From assembly GCF_029867415.1 (NCBI RefSeq), contig NC_081183.1, forward strand, positions 18,038,404 to 18,102,403: DNA of 64,000 bases. Direction: 5' to 3'. The DNA comes from Vicia villosa (taxonomy: Eukaryota; Streptophyta; Magnoliopsida; Fabales; Fabaceae). The stretch's first letter is position 1; the number at the start of each line of letters is the position of its first letter. This document shows positions 48,153-58,319 of this stretch, one piece after another. The notes under the pieces were generated by a model. That model worked only from the letters and a program-made list of their open reading frames with translations. It had not been told where the DNA came from and did not search any database. A program made the position numbers and the translations under genes.

Positions 48153-48747
48153 TGATCGTACCTGACCAGAAGAATCGTCGTAGGCTGCTCGGACTGGATC
48201 TTCTAGGAAGGAGGGGGGTGTACCTGCAAGGTGCTCCGATGCCAAAGTAAGAAGACGAGCAAAGGAGTGCAAGTACTAGCTAAAGGTTAGAAAAAAGTGA
48301 ATACCTGACCCTCTAGTTAAAGAGGGTATTTATAGCCCCCAGCGCTGGGCCATGATCTCGCTATTGGGTTGGATTCCCAAGCCCAACTAGGAGACTGCCA
48401 GGTTTCCTGAGCGGAAATATCAGAGGTGCGTGCATGCCCTCTGTCCTGGTTAACCGCTCCGAAGTTCAAGGGAGATGCGGTCTTTTAGGAGCCACGTGGA
48501 ATCCGTGTTGTTCGGAGGATTAGATATGAAGGAGCCCTGCATGGAGCAGGGTCCTCGGCAACGAAGAGGTTCGCGGGCATGTTAGTGCCGAGCATGCCGG
48601 GTGCCATATGCTCCGGGGATATGGGGCAGCTGAGCACGTCTAAGGTGGGCATCCTAGGTGCGTAGGAGGGTCATGGAGGAACGTGGGCCTCTGAGGTTTA
48701 CTGGGCCGAAAACTATATTGGGCCTGACCTTGGCCCAGTCCAGAACA
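48153..48747 (-). repeat. 5' LTR of the Tat element
   Basis: Direct repeat of 33444-34038 with the same 595-bp length. Ends TG...CA on both strands. Carries the promoter for gag-pol. Confidence 0.95.
48327..48334 (-). promoter_or_regulatory. TATA box in the 5' LTR of the Tat element
   Basis: TATAAATA on the minus strand (GGGCTATAAATACCCTCTT). It is positioned to start the genomic RNA within the LTR. Confidence 0.75.
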
Positions 48748-48752
48748 GTTTC

Positions 48753-49199
48753 CATTTAAGATAATAATACATGGAATTAATTTTTATTTTTCGCAATTAT
48801 CAATTTTCAATGCCTATTCTCAATACTTATTTTAAAAATAACTATCGTTACATATTACTTATAAATGATGTCAACATACGGGAAAATAATATATCATTAT
48901 TTCAAATATTTGTATAAATGATATTATTTTTGTCTCTTATTTTTGTTCTCCAATATCTCTTATTTTACTTTTAAGACTATTAAAATGAGCCAAATATTAG
49001 AAACGAGTCAAATTTTTATATTTGAAGTTTTAAAATAAATTTTAAAAATTAGTGTTACTTTACAATTTTGTTAACAAATAATCATCTTTATGATAACCAC
49101 TAATCTAATTTATAATTTTTTCCTAACATTTCTGATTTTTCTAAACCCAAATGCGCGGAAACGACGGGTACCCGTGCGAACGCACGGGTAAGACACTAG
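48753..49199 (+). mobile_element. Right end of the host Helitron-like element
   Basis: AT-rich, non-coding, ending in a 10-bp-stem hairpin with a 2-nt loop (49169-49190), AGACA and CTAG before T49200. The hairpin is nearly identical to the one at 20763-20782. Confidence 0.6.
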
Positions 49200-49221
49200 T
49201 TTTGAAAATGACTGCTCTATG

Positions 49222-49222
<1 letters not shown>

Positions 49223-49266
<44 letters not shown>

Positions 49267-49284
49267 TAATAATAATAATAATAA
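49223..49284. repeat. (AAT)n microsatellite
   Basis: About 60 bp of AAT/ATA triplets with one irregular AAAT step. Confidence 0.95.
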
Positions 49285-50349
49285 ATTACTTATTTAAGTG
49301 GCTTCTCATTATGAAAGTTGGGAAAGAAAGAAAAAATGAATGCAAAGTTGGACTTCATTAGAAAAGAAAAGTTAAAATTGTTTACTTATAAAATGGCTTA
49401 TCAATCTTTAAAATCTATTCATTCTAAAAAAAAGGCAGGAATAAATTACAAGTGAAATAAAATATGTCATCATCCCTCTCTCATTCAGCAGTTAGTAGAT
49501 TACATGAAAAAGATGCATTGAACCGTCATTGAAGCAAGTGCTATTTACAGGTACCTGTCTCAAATATATATATCTAAAGCATAAAGAGGATAAGCAAAGC
49601 CCAAATAAGCATACACTTAAATTGTTGAGCAAATTTAATTTTAAGAACTTGTTGACCAAATATACAATACAAGTGTAGAAAATATTTTGAAGGAAAGCCT
49701 CTATTAGAAGTTTTAGCAGCATGCAATCAAATCTCTATTTAAACCATTCCCAAGTTATTTGTCTTGATAAAATAGTGAAAGACCACACATAATTTTATAG
49801 TATCATTGATTTGAATATGCGCAAGGCTTTAAGTACAATGGAACACAAAAGATTACGAACTTAGCTTCAAACAAACCAGTAACACAAGTCAATATATTAA
49901 GATGTTCAAACCTCACATGTAAACATAAAGATATATAACAGGAAATGTTTATCACAACCAATTGCCAAAGCCAGCACCAACTTTTGCCAACCCACAAGCA
50001 AACAAAGTAATTCTGTTGGCATGGCTTAAGAAAGGTGTCCACACAAACAATAATTACTTATACACAAAAGCAATCTGCAGATTTAACCAGAACTAAAATT
50101 AGGGAAATAGTAGAAGTAGAACACTGACATGTAACTGATTATATAGTCAAGGGCCCAAGGATGTCCATCGACAGCATCACAAAAGCATGAGAATAATAAA
50201 TAATAGAAGCAGAACACTACAGAAAGTAGACATTGTAAGAAAAATACAGAAGACATAGAAATAAGTAAAAGCGAATATAAAACAAACAAAAAACAAATAT
50301 AAATTAAACCTCAACAAACAAAGTGTTTGATAAGCCTTTGAAACAAACA
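49285..50349. other. Non-coding sequence left of the exonuclease fragment
   Basis: AT-rich intron-like DNA. Open minus-strand frames (49492-49722, 49803-50042, 50083-50289) have no recognised motif. Confidence 0.4.
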
Positions 50350-50554
50350 GAAATGGACCTTTAGGCTTTAGTTGACGTGCTATAGAAAAACTGTCCAGAA
50401 AGAGCCAATTCAGAGGAATCAATGTAGAGCATCGACGTAACTCATTAACGGTACGTCAAAAGTATGAGCATTATGAGCAACCCATAACACGTATCCCCCA
50501 GGTTTCTGACGGCTTTGAACATAGGGTAATAATATGGGAATCAGAACTTCCATC
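50350..50554 (-). pseudogene. DPD1-like DnaQ-family exonuclease fragment
   Basis: After an acceptor (TTTTTTGTAG), the minus strand reads VLIPILLPYVQSRQKPGGYV, then LWVAHNAHTFDVP. After a frameshift near 50440 it continues VNELRRCSTLIPLNWLFLDS and FSIARQLKPK before a GT. This matches the DEDD exonuclease core of plant DPD1-like organelle nucleases, in which HNA..FDVP is a conserved motif. Two residues at the FDVP-x-x-NE junction appear lost with the frameshift. Only one exon's worth is present, with no N-terminal DxE motif nearby, so this is a fragment, not a gene. Confidence 0.7.
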
Positions 50555-50889
50555 CTACAAAAAATTACATAAGAATTATATTGAAAAACAATCAATGATC
50601 TCCTATGCAAAACTAATTAAATAGTTCAAATAGACTCAATCATCAATGTCCACAAACAATTTAGTTCATAGTCATATGAGAGAATGAAGATAAGTACTGG
50701 ACAACGATGCACAACGACTAAAATGAACAATGGAAGAAGAAAATTTCAACAACCACACTCACATTCCAAACTTCAAATGCAATCATTGTATGACAAACAT
50801 ATAGTATCTTATTCCAACCCATAGAATCAGTACATGGTCAGTACATGGGAGGCTTCAATAATATGCGATGAAGTGCAAACTAAAAATTG

Positions 50890-51033
50890 ACTTACCATTT
50901 TTTCACGCATCCGCATATTGCTTCAGATGATGTTCCAACAATAAAAAATTATTATATTCTGCTTGATCAACATGCACGCCAGCAATATGCAAGTGGCACC
51001 GCGAATTCTCAACTTGTCCAAGGCTATAGAAAG
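50890..51033 (-). pseudogene. Exon-like fragment, product not recognised
   Basis: Minus strand, after an acceptor-like CTTTCTATAG, reads ENSRCHLHIAGVHVDQAEYN and LLLEHHLKQYADA before a stop and a GTAAG. Composition and splice-like borders suggest an exon. I do not recognise the family. Confidence 0.35.
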
Positions 51034-51802
51034 TTGTAAAACCTAATAAGCTAACAAAATAGAATATAAGGAACTGGTATCAAAGTCCATGTCAAATTTT
51101 ACACCATATTAAAATTAGAACATTCAATATTAAGCAAATATGCGTTTTTTTACTACTGAGTCAGACAATATATTGAGAACCTCATACAAATAGTTTTGGG
51201 TATGTTGGTACATCAATGAAATAAAGTTTAAATTGAAACAATATCCTTTTCCACAAGTTGAAGCTTTACCCGTATCTTTTCAAATAAACCAGAATGTAGA
51301 GCATGTCAGCTTTGGACAATTGAATGCTTGATGTTTTATATTAAACATAACTTTATTATAAGAAAAAAGTAACATATTGTTAGGTTCTATTTTATTCATC
51401 AATCACTGAGGAAACAAACTGCTATATCCTGATTTAGAACTAAAAAAAATATGCTTAAGGTTGAAAAACAAAGCTAAAATGGAATTAACCAACCTGTTTA
51501 TACCAGTAGACAAGACAGTGATGATATATATACTATCTTTCCATACAGTCAACCAAATAGTCCTCTCTCACTAATGATATTTTCATCCTCTTATACATTA
51601 AACTCTTACAAGAAAGTGATGATAGAAAAAATCAAAGAAAAAGGAAATACCAGAGACTGACATTGGAGTTTGCTACCTTGCCATCCGTATCTCACCAAGC
51701 AGCTAGTATCTTATGAGTACAAGAAAAAGATTGCAAAACTCATAAGTGTATGTCTATTTTAAAAAGAACAATTATATTTATATTGGGATCTGCAACAGAT
51801 AC

Positions 51803-51876
51803 CTTTCTCCACTTCACTTCAGTACGTTTTGGTTTACAGGTAGAGCAGGAACATTTACTCCACTCAAATGTATCCT
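51803..51876 (-). pseudogene. Cys-rich exon-like fragment, product not recognised
   Basis: A 74-nt minus-strand segment bounded by CTACAG and GTATCT. It reads DTFEWSKCSCSTCKPKRTEV and KWRK with four cysteines close together. Family not recognised. It has the same orientation as its neighbours. Confidence 0.4.
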
Positions 51877-52339
51877 CTGTAGAAAACCAGAGAATAGTGT
51901 ATAAAAAGTATGAGTGATTAAATTATCAGCGATCACGTAAATCAAGATCTGGAAGAGGGTTGTTATATGGATAATTTAACAGAAAGCAATGAGAAAGTAA
52001 CTACAACACTAAAAACCAGCTTCTCTTTATCATATCAATGACCCTGCCTCCCTTGTTTGTAGGATGGTCTTTCATAGATATTTATACCGCCTCACAAACC
52101 CACATCACAGTAGGTCACATCTTTCACAAATAAGAAAAATATTATATCAAACATGTGGAGGACACAAAAGTAAGAAAAATAAAGTGATTTATAAAGATAA
52201 ATTTATTTTTCCGTAATTGTTCTTTTCTGTCTAGTGGAGTTGGTTTCTATTCATCGGTATTTTGCGAAGGCTGGAAAAAATAGTTGTAAAGGTATACCTC
52301 TAATCGAGGGAAAGGCATGACCTATAAAGAAGTAAGAAC

Positions 52340-52443
52340 CTTTCCCACATGCCATCAAATTCTTTTGCAGGAAGAATACATTCATTAATGCTAGAAGACT
52401 GGCCAGCAGAGCTGATATCCTCACATGGTCCTCCCTCTCTAAG
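52340..52443 (-). pseudogene. PCH2/TRIP13-like AAA+ ATPase, single exon fragment
   Basis: A 104-nt exon follows a strong acceptor (TTTTTCTTTGTCAG) and ends at GT. It reads LREGGPCEDISSAGQSSSIN then ECILPAKEFDGMWE. I recognise LPAKEFDGMWE as the conserved segment just before the ATPase domain of plant pachytene checkpoint protein 2. The next exon, with Walker A GPPGTGKT, is not found downstream on this strand within the window. It is therefore an isolated fragment. Confidence 0.7.
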
Positions 52444-53207
52444 CTGACAAAGAAAAATGAAAACAATATCCACTAAGCTCTGAAACATCGTTGCAGTCCA
52501 CGACACCGCCATAGTCAGCTTACCGGAAACCTTCACTATCAACTTAAATTTTACAATTACCGGAAACCTTCTTGAGCTTTTCCTGTGCTCTGTATTGTTA
52601 GCCGTAACCAACCGCGAGAAGGGAGAATCCAAGATCTTGCAATGTATGGTCAGGCATATGTAAATAATGAACTCCTGTTGCAAATATCAGAAACAAATAT
52701 CATTCAACTTAGAACTTCCAAAAAATTCTCATTCAACTTCATCTCGATGAAAAAAATACCCAAGACATATGCAAATATTTTCAAGAACCAAACTAATCTA
52801 AAACAAAAATAAACATAAATCATACCTCCTATGAAAAAGGAAGAATCTGAATCTGGAAGAAGGAAACGAACACGAACATCTTCACACCTAAGAACTGGAT
52901 CTGAATAAATACAACTCAATATGCAACATCTTCACACCAAAAACTCCAGCAAAATAAATATAACTGAGTAAGCAACAACTCCTTATCAGACTGGGAACAC
53001 CGTTAACAACAACACAAAAGCCATTAGTAAGCAAAATCAAAAATAAATAAAATCTAAAAATAATAAGCTATGTTAAGAATCTAACAGAAATCAACTTGAA
53101 CATGAAGATGAAAAACGAAAAACAAATGTAAACCACGCAAAACTGACAAGATCTCAAAACACAAAAATGTATGTGCAAACTGAACATGAAAATACAAGCA
53201 ATGTTAC
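52444..53207. other. Sequence up to the assembly gap
   Basis: AT-rich with a minus-strand exon-like stretch near 52838-52895 (CEDVRVRFLLPDSDSSF) that I cannot assign. It may belong to the same mosaic. Confidence 0.35.
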
Positions 53208-53307
53208 NNNNNNNNNNNNNNNNNNNNNNNNNNNNNNNNNNNNNNNNNNNNNNNNNNNNNNNNNNNNNNNNNNNNNNNNNNNNNNNNNNNNNNNNNNNNN
53301 NNNNNNN
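53208..53307. other. Assembly gap, 100 N
   Basis: Exactly 100 undetermined bases, a conventional placeholder of unknown true length. It cuts the gag gene of the element on its right. Confidence 0.99.
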
Positions 53308-53535
53308 TATCCCTTGTTCCTTGAGTGGAATTCGAATTTGCCGCTCCTGATCCTGTGCTTTGTGAGGGATCTTGATCACCCCCTGCACTGGCTGTAACAG
53401 CCATTTTCTTGTTGTACCTTCATTTGGGAACCGGTTGTGCACTGTTTGTTAATTTACCGTTCCTAAGGTTCATACAAGGTCTTGATATTGTCTAGACAAA
53501 ACAAAGCAATTGATTAAAACAATCCGTTCGACACT

Positions 53536-53553
53536 GTCCCACTGGGCGTGCCA
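53536..53553 (-). promoter_or_regulatory. Primer binding site of the gapped element
   Basis: TGGCACGCCCAGTGGGAC on the minus strand, beginning TGG, three bases after the LTR. Confidence 0.75.
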
Positions 53554-53857
53554 ATTTGTTTACGGTGATTTTCGGTAAACAACCGCTAGTCCTCCAAACT
53601 ATAATAAATATGATTTGGTTACTCGCAGGATCGACTAGATTGATCCTAGGACACATAGTCAATTAGATTGTTATCAATATTCTTTAGAACCATGTTCATG
53701 ATTCGTTGTCTTCGACAAATGTTATTCGATTGAAAACATACACTTTTAGTGATGACTTGATTATATGTGATTATGACTTTAAAATGTAAACAACGCAGAT
53801 AACGTAACATGCAATTCTGTTAAAAAGAATCTTAAAACATAAAACTGTTAAAGATCT

Positions 53858-53914
53858 TGAAAGTAAATAACATGAAAGTAAATAACATGAAAGTAAATAA
53901 CATGAAAGTAAAGA
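53858..53914. repeat. 15-bp minisatellite in the LTR
   Basis: Nearly four copies of GAAAGTAAATAACAT in a row. Confidence 0.9.
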
Positions 53915-54551
53915 TACAGTAATGTAAATGACAAGAAGTAAGTAGAATGCAAGAATTTAAAGATATTCGAAAACGAAAAGCAATAAAAGATAATACTCAT
54001 GTATTAAGATGGTGGTGTCATACGTACATTTTCTCAGCGAACTCGTTCTCGTTAACGCTTGATACTTGAGTAAATATGTGAGTGATTTGTACAAAATGAA
54101 CACACGGAATTCTATCATAAAAACTCCTATTTATACTAGTTTCGACCATAACGGCCCTATGCTAATCCGCTGCCACGTTTCTCATAAGAACTTCCAGCGA
54201 TGACATCTGTGAATAAGCAGTTACGCAACTATCTTCGAATTTCAAATCTTCCCGCCTGAGTCCATCTTCGACGCGTGGCAGTATGTTAATAACACTTACT
54301 AACAAACACGCTAAATAATAATACTTAAGCAAATTCATAAATTTTGTCTAAGTCTTCGAGGATATGTCCTTCCAATAGCTTTCAGTAGCCATCATCTTCA
54401 TAAAAAACTTAGACATTTTTTACTATCGAAACATGGCCATCAGTAGCCATTTTATATTTCTCAGAGATGGTCATCAGTAACCACCTTGCCTTCGATCATA
54501 CACTCCTTCGAAGCACATATATTTGTTCAACGAAATCTTCAGCTAACAACA

Positions 54552-56945
54552 GGTAGGAAAGTTTTTAGGGTTTATGCTTACTTATAAGGGGATAGAAGCG
54601 AACCCTGACAAGTGTCGGGCAATCATAAACATGAGGAGCCCGATGTCGAAAAAGGTGGTACAACAGTTGACTGACAGGCAGATCTCCCTTTCTCTATTCT
54701 TATCTTATATAGGTGACAAGTCAATACACTTTTTCTCGGCTATCCGCAAGTCAGCAGAGTTCAACTGGACGGAAGAATGCGGAAAAGCCTTTGCAGAGGT
54801 GAAGTAATTCCTGTAGTCACCTCCTATCCTAGTCCGACCTATGGCCAACTCTCCATTGGTTCTATACCTTTTGTGTGGAACTAAGCTATTAGCTCGGTAC
54901 TTGTTTAGGACAAAGACAAAGGTGAGAAGCCGATCTATTTTGTAAGCAAGATACTAAAAAGGGTTGAGTCACACTATCATAAAATTGAAAAGCTAGTGTT
55001 GGTCATGGTGGTAACTGCTCGGAAGCTGAGGAATTACTTCCAGGGGCACCTTATTATCATTAAGACGAATTATCTGGTCAATCAAATATTGAAGAAACCT
55101 GATCTGGACGACATAATGGTGTCTTGGGCTGTAGAGCAGTCAAAATACGACATAACGTTCGAGTCCAGGAATGCTACAAAATCTCAGCTGTTAGCCGACT
55201 TCTTAGTTGAGTTGAGTTTGCCTACCGTTGTGGAGTTAACTGAGGAATGGGTGATATTTGTAGATGGTTCGTCCAACCTAAAAGGAAGTGGTATAGGAAT
55301 TGTGTTGGAAGGGTCGAGAGAAATGATCTCGGAACAATCAATTTGCTTCACTTTTTAGGCAAGCAACAATCAGGTAGGGTACAAGGCCGTGATTGTTGGT
55401 TTGTGATTGGCAAAAGAGGTCCGAGTCACTCACCTAGTGGTTCACACTGATTCTTAGCTGGTGGCCAGCCAGATCAAAGGGGAGTACTAGACAAAGGACC
55501 CAATTATGACAAAATACCTACAATGGATGTTGTAGATAGCTAAAAGGTTTGAAAAGTTTGAAGTACTTCATGTGCCTCGGGAAGAGAATGTGAGAGCCGA
55601 TCTATTAGCCCGACTCGCCAATACTAAAGGCTCGAGGCTTAATAGGACGGTCATATAGGAGATACTCGAAGCTCCCAACATTGAATCTCAGGAGGTTATG
55701 GTGCTTGATAATGTGCAGGGTTTGAAAAGGCCTATAATACGATATCTTACTTAGGATCAATTTCTTGACGACGAATTATAGGCTCGACGGATCAAGAGGA
55801 TGGGAGATAGATATGTCATGGTAGCCGACCAATTGTATAAAATAGGAAGGTCGACCCCAATGTTGCGGTGTGTCTCAAAGGAGGTAGGCTCGATAATGAA
55901 GGAAGTTCATGAGGGCGTCAATGGAAGTCACATCGGAGAACATGCACTTTCAAGGAAGATACTCCGGGCTGGTTACTATTGGACAAGTATGATGTAAGGT
56001 TGCGATCGATTTGTTAATAGGTGCAAGAAATGCCAGATACATGCTCCATTCATACATTCGCAAGCCGAGTTGTTGCGTTCTGCGATTTCTCCTTGGCTTT
56101 TTTATCAATGAGACTTCGACATACTTGGTCCTTTCCCTCTAGCAACGGGGCAACTCAAGTTTTTGATAGTGGCGGTCGACTACTTTACTAAGTGGGTGGA
56201 GGCAGAGGCAGTTCCACTAATTACAGCGGAGAGAGTTAGGCGTTTTTACTGGAGGAACATCATATGCCGATTTGGTCTGTTTGGCATCATGTATCTGATA
56301 ATGGCACGCAATTCGCGAGCTCTTCTATTGTTGAATTTTGTAGGAACTTTGGAATACACAATCAATTCATATCCGTGGAGCATCCACAATCCAATAGTCA
56401 AGCTGAGGCTGCTAACAAAATTATTCTTTTAGGTATGAAGAGGAAACTTGATGCCGCTAAGGGACTATGGGCCGACTACTTGCATGAAATAATATGGTCC
56501 TAACATACTTCTCCACAGTCGACTACTAAAGAAAACTCCATTTCACATGGTTTACAGGGCCAATGCGATGATACTAGTAGAAGTCGGCTCACCTACCTGG
56601 CATAGAGCAAATTTCATTGATGAAATCAACTAGGAACAATTAGAAAATGCTGTTCATCTGGTGGAGGAAGTCCGGGCTATGGCTCAGGTAAATGATGTTA
56701 CGGAAAAGCAAAAGATGGCGCAGAGGTTCAACTCGAAGGTGCGATCGATGTGCTTTCGTAAGGGGGACCTTGTACTCAAGAAGATATCTGACACAATAAA
56801 GAGGGGGGAAAACTGGATCCTAACTGGGAAGGCACGTATAGGATCAATGGGGTGCTTAATAACAATGCTTATAAGTTAGAGAATCTTGATTAGGTAGAAA
56901 TGCCTAGGACTTAGAATTTAGCCGGTCTAAAATTTTACTCCAGTT
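54552..56945 (+). pseudogene. Decayed Tat-lineage pol (RT end, RNases H, integrase)
   Basis: Plus-strand pieces in order: RT end LTYKGIEANPDKCRAI and RNase H start (54574-54807); RNase H end (54996-55200); second RNase H EEWVIFVDGSSNLKGSGIGI (about 55240-55640); integrase zinc site HEGVNGSHIGEHALSRKILR (55800-55997) with CKKCQIHAP; catalytic core VDYFTKWVEAEAV, DNGTQFASS and HPQSNSQAEAANK (56163-56503). The tail (56640-56900) ends near SRPKFYS-like coding. Many stops and frameshifts occur. The 5' half of pol is absent because the gapped element begins at 54551. It is related to, but clearly older than, the pol at 42104-45043. Confidence 0.9.
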
Positions 56946-57049
56946 GAACATTGTAATAAGCACTTAAATAAAATAAGGTTGACATGTAACACTCTTTTCC
57001 CTTACAAGGGCAAGGATTTTTAATGAGGCACCCTCAATTTTTTACATTG
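56946..57049. other. Junction between Tat remnant and copia remnant
   Basis: Short spacer, probably the 3' untranslated part of the Tat remnant (CTTTTCCCTTACAAGGGCAA). Confidence 0.4.
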
Positions 57050-57889
57050 TTCGACTTTGCAGGTAACTCAAAATTCCTAGAGTCTCGGGAATACCCCGGA
57101 ACAGGGATACATCTGCACCATCTACACTCACTTCACATGTGAGACTAACAAATCAGATTCAAACGCTTATGACTTCTGGGAACCACCATGTCTCTTCTTG
57201 GCTTCTAACCAAGAAGGCTTATGACTCTTCCTACCAGAAGACGCCTTCAGAGCCCGCTCTACCTCTCTCTCAGAGGTTCTCTCAATTAGACGCAACTCAT
57301 GTACTTCTAGACTGCTTTGCAACTAATCAATTCTCATGGTGCTCAGATCCTTAGAATGTTCAATAGCTATAACAATGTAATCAAATTGAGGAATAAGTGA
57401 TCTCAATATATTCTCAATAATCACTTGTTCTGAAAGCATTTCTTCACAAGCTTTCATCTTATTATTGATCAGAATCACTCTGGAGATGTACTAAAATACC
57501 TTCTCATTTTTCTTCATGCCGAGATTCTCAAACTGCTTACATAGAGACTGAAGCTCAGCTTTCTTCATTGATGCGTCAACGCCTTAACACTGTATCAGTG
57601 TATCCCACGCAGCCTTCGCTGTTGTCGAATTAGAGATCTTCTCAAACAAATTTGCATCCACACACTAATGGATGTAGAACAAAGCTTTATGATCCTCCTT
57701 CCTCGTTTCTTATTGCATGTTTCTTTGTGCTTCTGTTGCATCCGCAGCAACCGATGTTTAATCGTTGTTGACGAGATCAAGCACTTCTTGAGCGCCAAGC
57801 AACACATGCATCTGAATCATCCAATGATTCCAAATCTTTCCATCAAACACCATAAGTTTCGTATTCAATTTTTCGTCTTCACCGTTCAT
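57050..57889 (-). pseudogene. Ty1/copia gag (UBN2-type), decayed
   Basis: The minus strand from the ATG at 57889 reads MNGEDEKLNTKLMVFDGKIW then NHWMIQMHVLLGAQEVLDLV. It continues through KAAWDTLIQC, KKAELQSLCKQFENLGMKKN and LRSLIPQFDYIVIAIEHSKD to KPSWLEAKKRHGG. This is the order of a UBN2/gag-polypeptide domain of copia elements. Stops interrupt it in several places (for example after LVNND, in HX2VDANLF and after IQC). Pol is absent; the sequence meets the Tat remnant on the left. Confidence 0.85.
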
Positions 57890-58073
57890 CTTCGATATTA
57901 TGTAAGAAATCACTCAAATCTGACCAAACACATATGTTTCCCAATCCCTCGAAATCAAGACACGTGATTCTTATACGATTCCGATCTTCAATTCACTATG
58001 GATTAAATGACACATAAATGAAAACAATCACACACCTCAAGTACACTCGTGTCTCCCTTCCCGTGGATCTGAA

Positions 58074-58093
58074 CAGGAGCTCTAGATATCAAT
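58074..58093 (-). promoter_or_regulatory. Degenerate primer binding site of the copia remnant
   Basis: Minus strand ATTGATATCTAGAGCTCCTG, a mutated form of the TTGGTATCAGAGC initiator-tRNA-Met site typical of copia elements. It lies between the LTR and gag. Confidence 0.6.
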
Positions 58094-58319
58094 TGTTGGA
58101 GCACAAGGTTGAAGATGAAGATGACGGAAGAGAGAGAAAAGAAAAGAAAAAAAAAATTCTAACTCGCTTTTACTCAATTGAAAAACACTTACAACAAATG
58201 ATTATACTCTCTATCGTTACAAAGTAAAAATGCAATATATATTAAGCTCATATTGGGCCAAACTAATTAAAGTCCAACACAAGACCCAATAATATTGAAT
58301 GTGCAATTACACTTTAACA
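58094..58319 (-). mobile_element. 5' LTR of the copia remnant
   Basis: Minus strand starts TGTTAAAGTGTAATTGCACA at 58319 and ends GCTCCAACA at 58094 (226 bp, TG...CA). Confidence 0.65.

Larger units (their letters stand above)
33444..48747 (-). mobile_element. Complete Tat-lineage Ty3/gypsy retrotransposon with antisense gene
   Basis: Two 595-bp LTRs (33444-34038 and 48153-48747) differ at seven sites by my count. Perfect target duplication GTTTC at 33439-33443 and 48748-48752. Minus orientation: primer binding site next to the right LTR, polypurine tract next to the left one. Gene order in element direction is gag-protease, then RT, RNase H, a second RNase H and integrase, followed by the antisense gene. 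The second RNase H places it in the Tat group. A 4626-bp solo LTR is nested inside; without it the element is about 10.7 kb. LTR identity near 98.8% indicates a recent insertion. Confidence 0.95.
24299..49199 (+). mobile_element. Possible small Helitron expanded by nested retrotransposons
   Basis: The right end has the Helitron 3' signature: hairpin TACCCGTGCG-AA-CGCACGGGTA (49169-49190), then AGACA, CTAG (49196-49199) and a flanking T. A candidate left end is A|TCATTGGCCCGTGCGATA at 24298/24299, satisfying the A|TC rule and sharing CCCGTGCG. Removing the nested elements and the duplicated copy leaves about 1.2 kb (24299-24624, 32987-33443, 48753-49199), all AT-rich and without coding capacity. 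The right end is well supported; the left end is inference. Confidence 0.4.
53308..54551 (-). mobile_element. 5' end of a Ty3/gypsy-type element: LTR, primer binding site, gag start
   Basis: On the minus strand the 5' LTR runs 54551 to 53557 (995 bp, TGTTGTTAGC ... CCGTAAACA). The primer binding site TGGCACGCCCAGTGGGAC follows at 53553-53536, three bases away. A start codon at 53404 opens MAVTASAGGDQDPSQSTGSG and runs into the gap. The rest of the element is missing from the assembly. GGTAG (54552-54556) would be the right target duplication. Lineage is assigned only from the primer site and layout. Confidence 0.7.
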
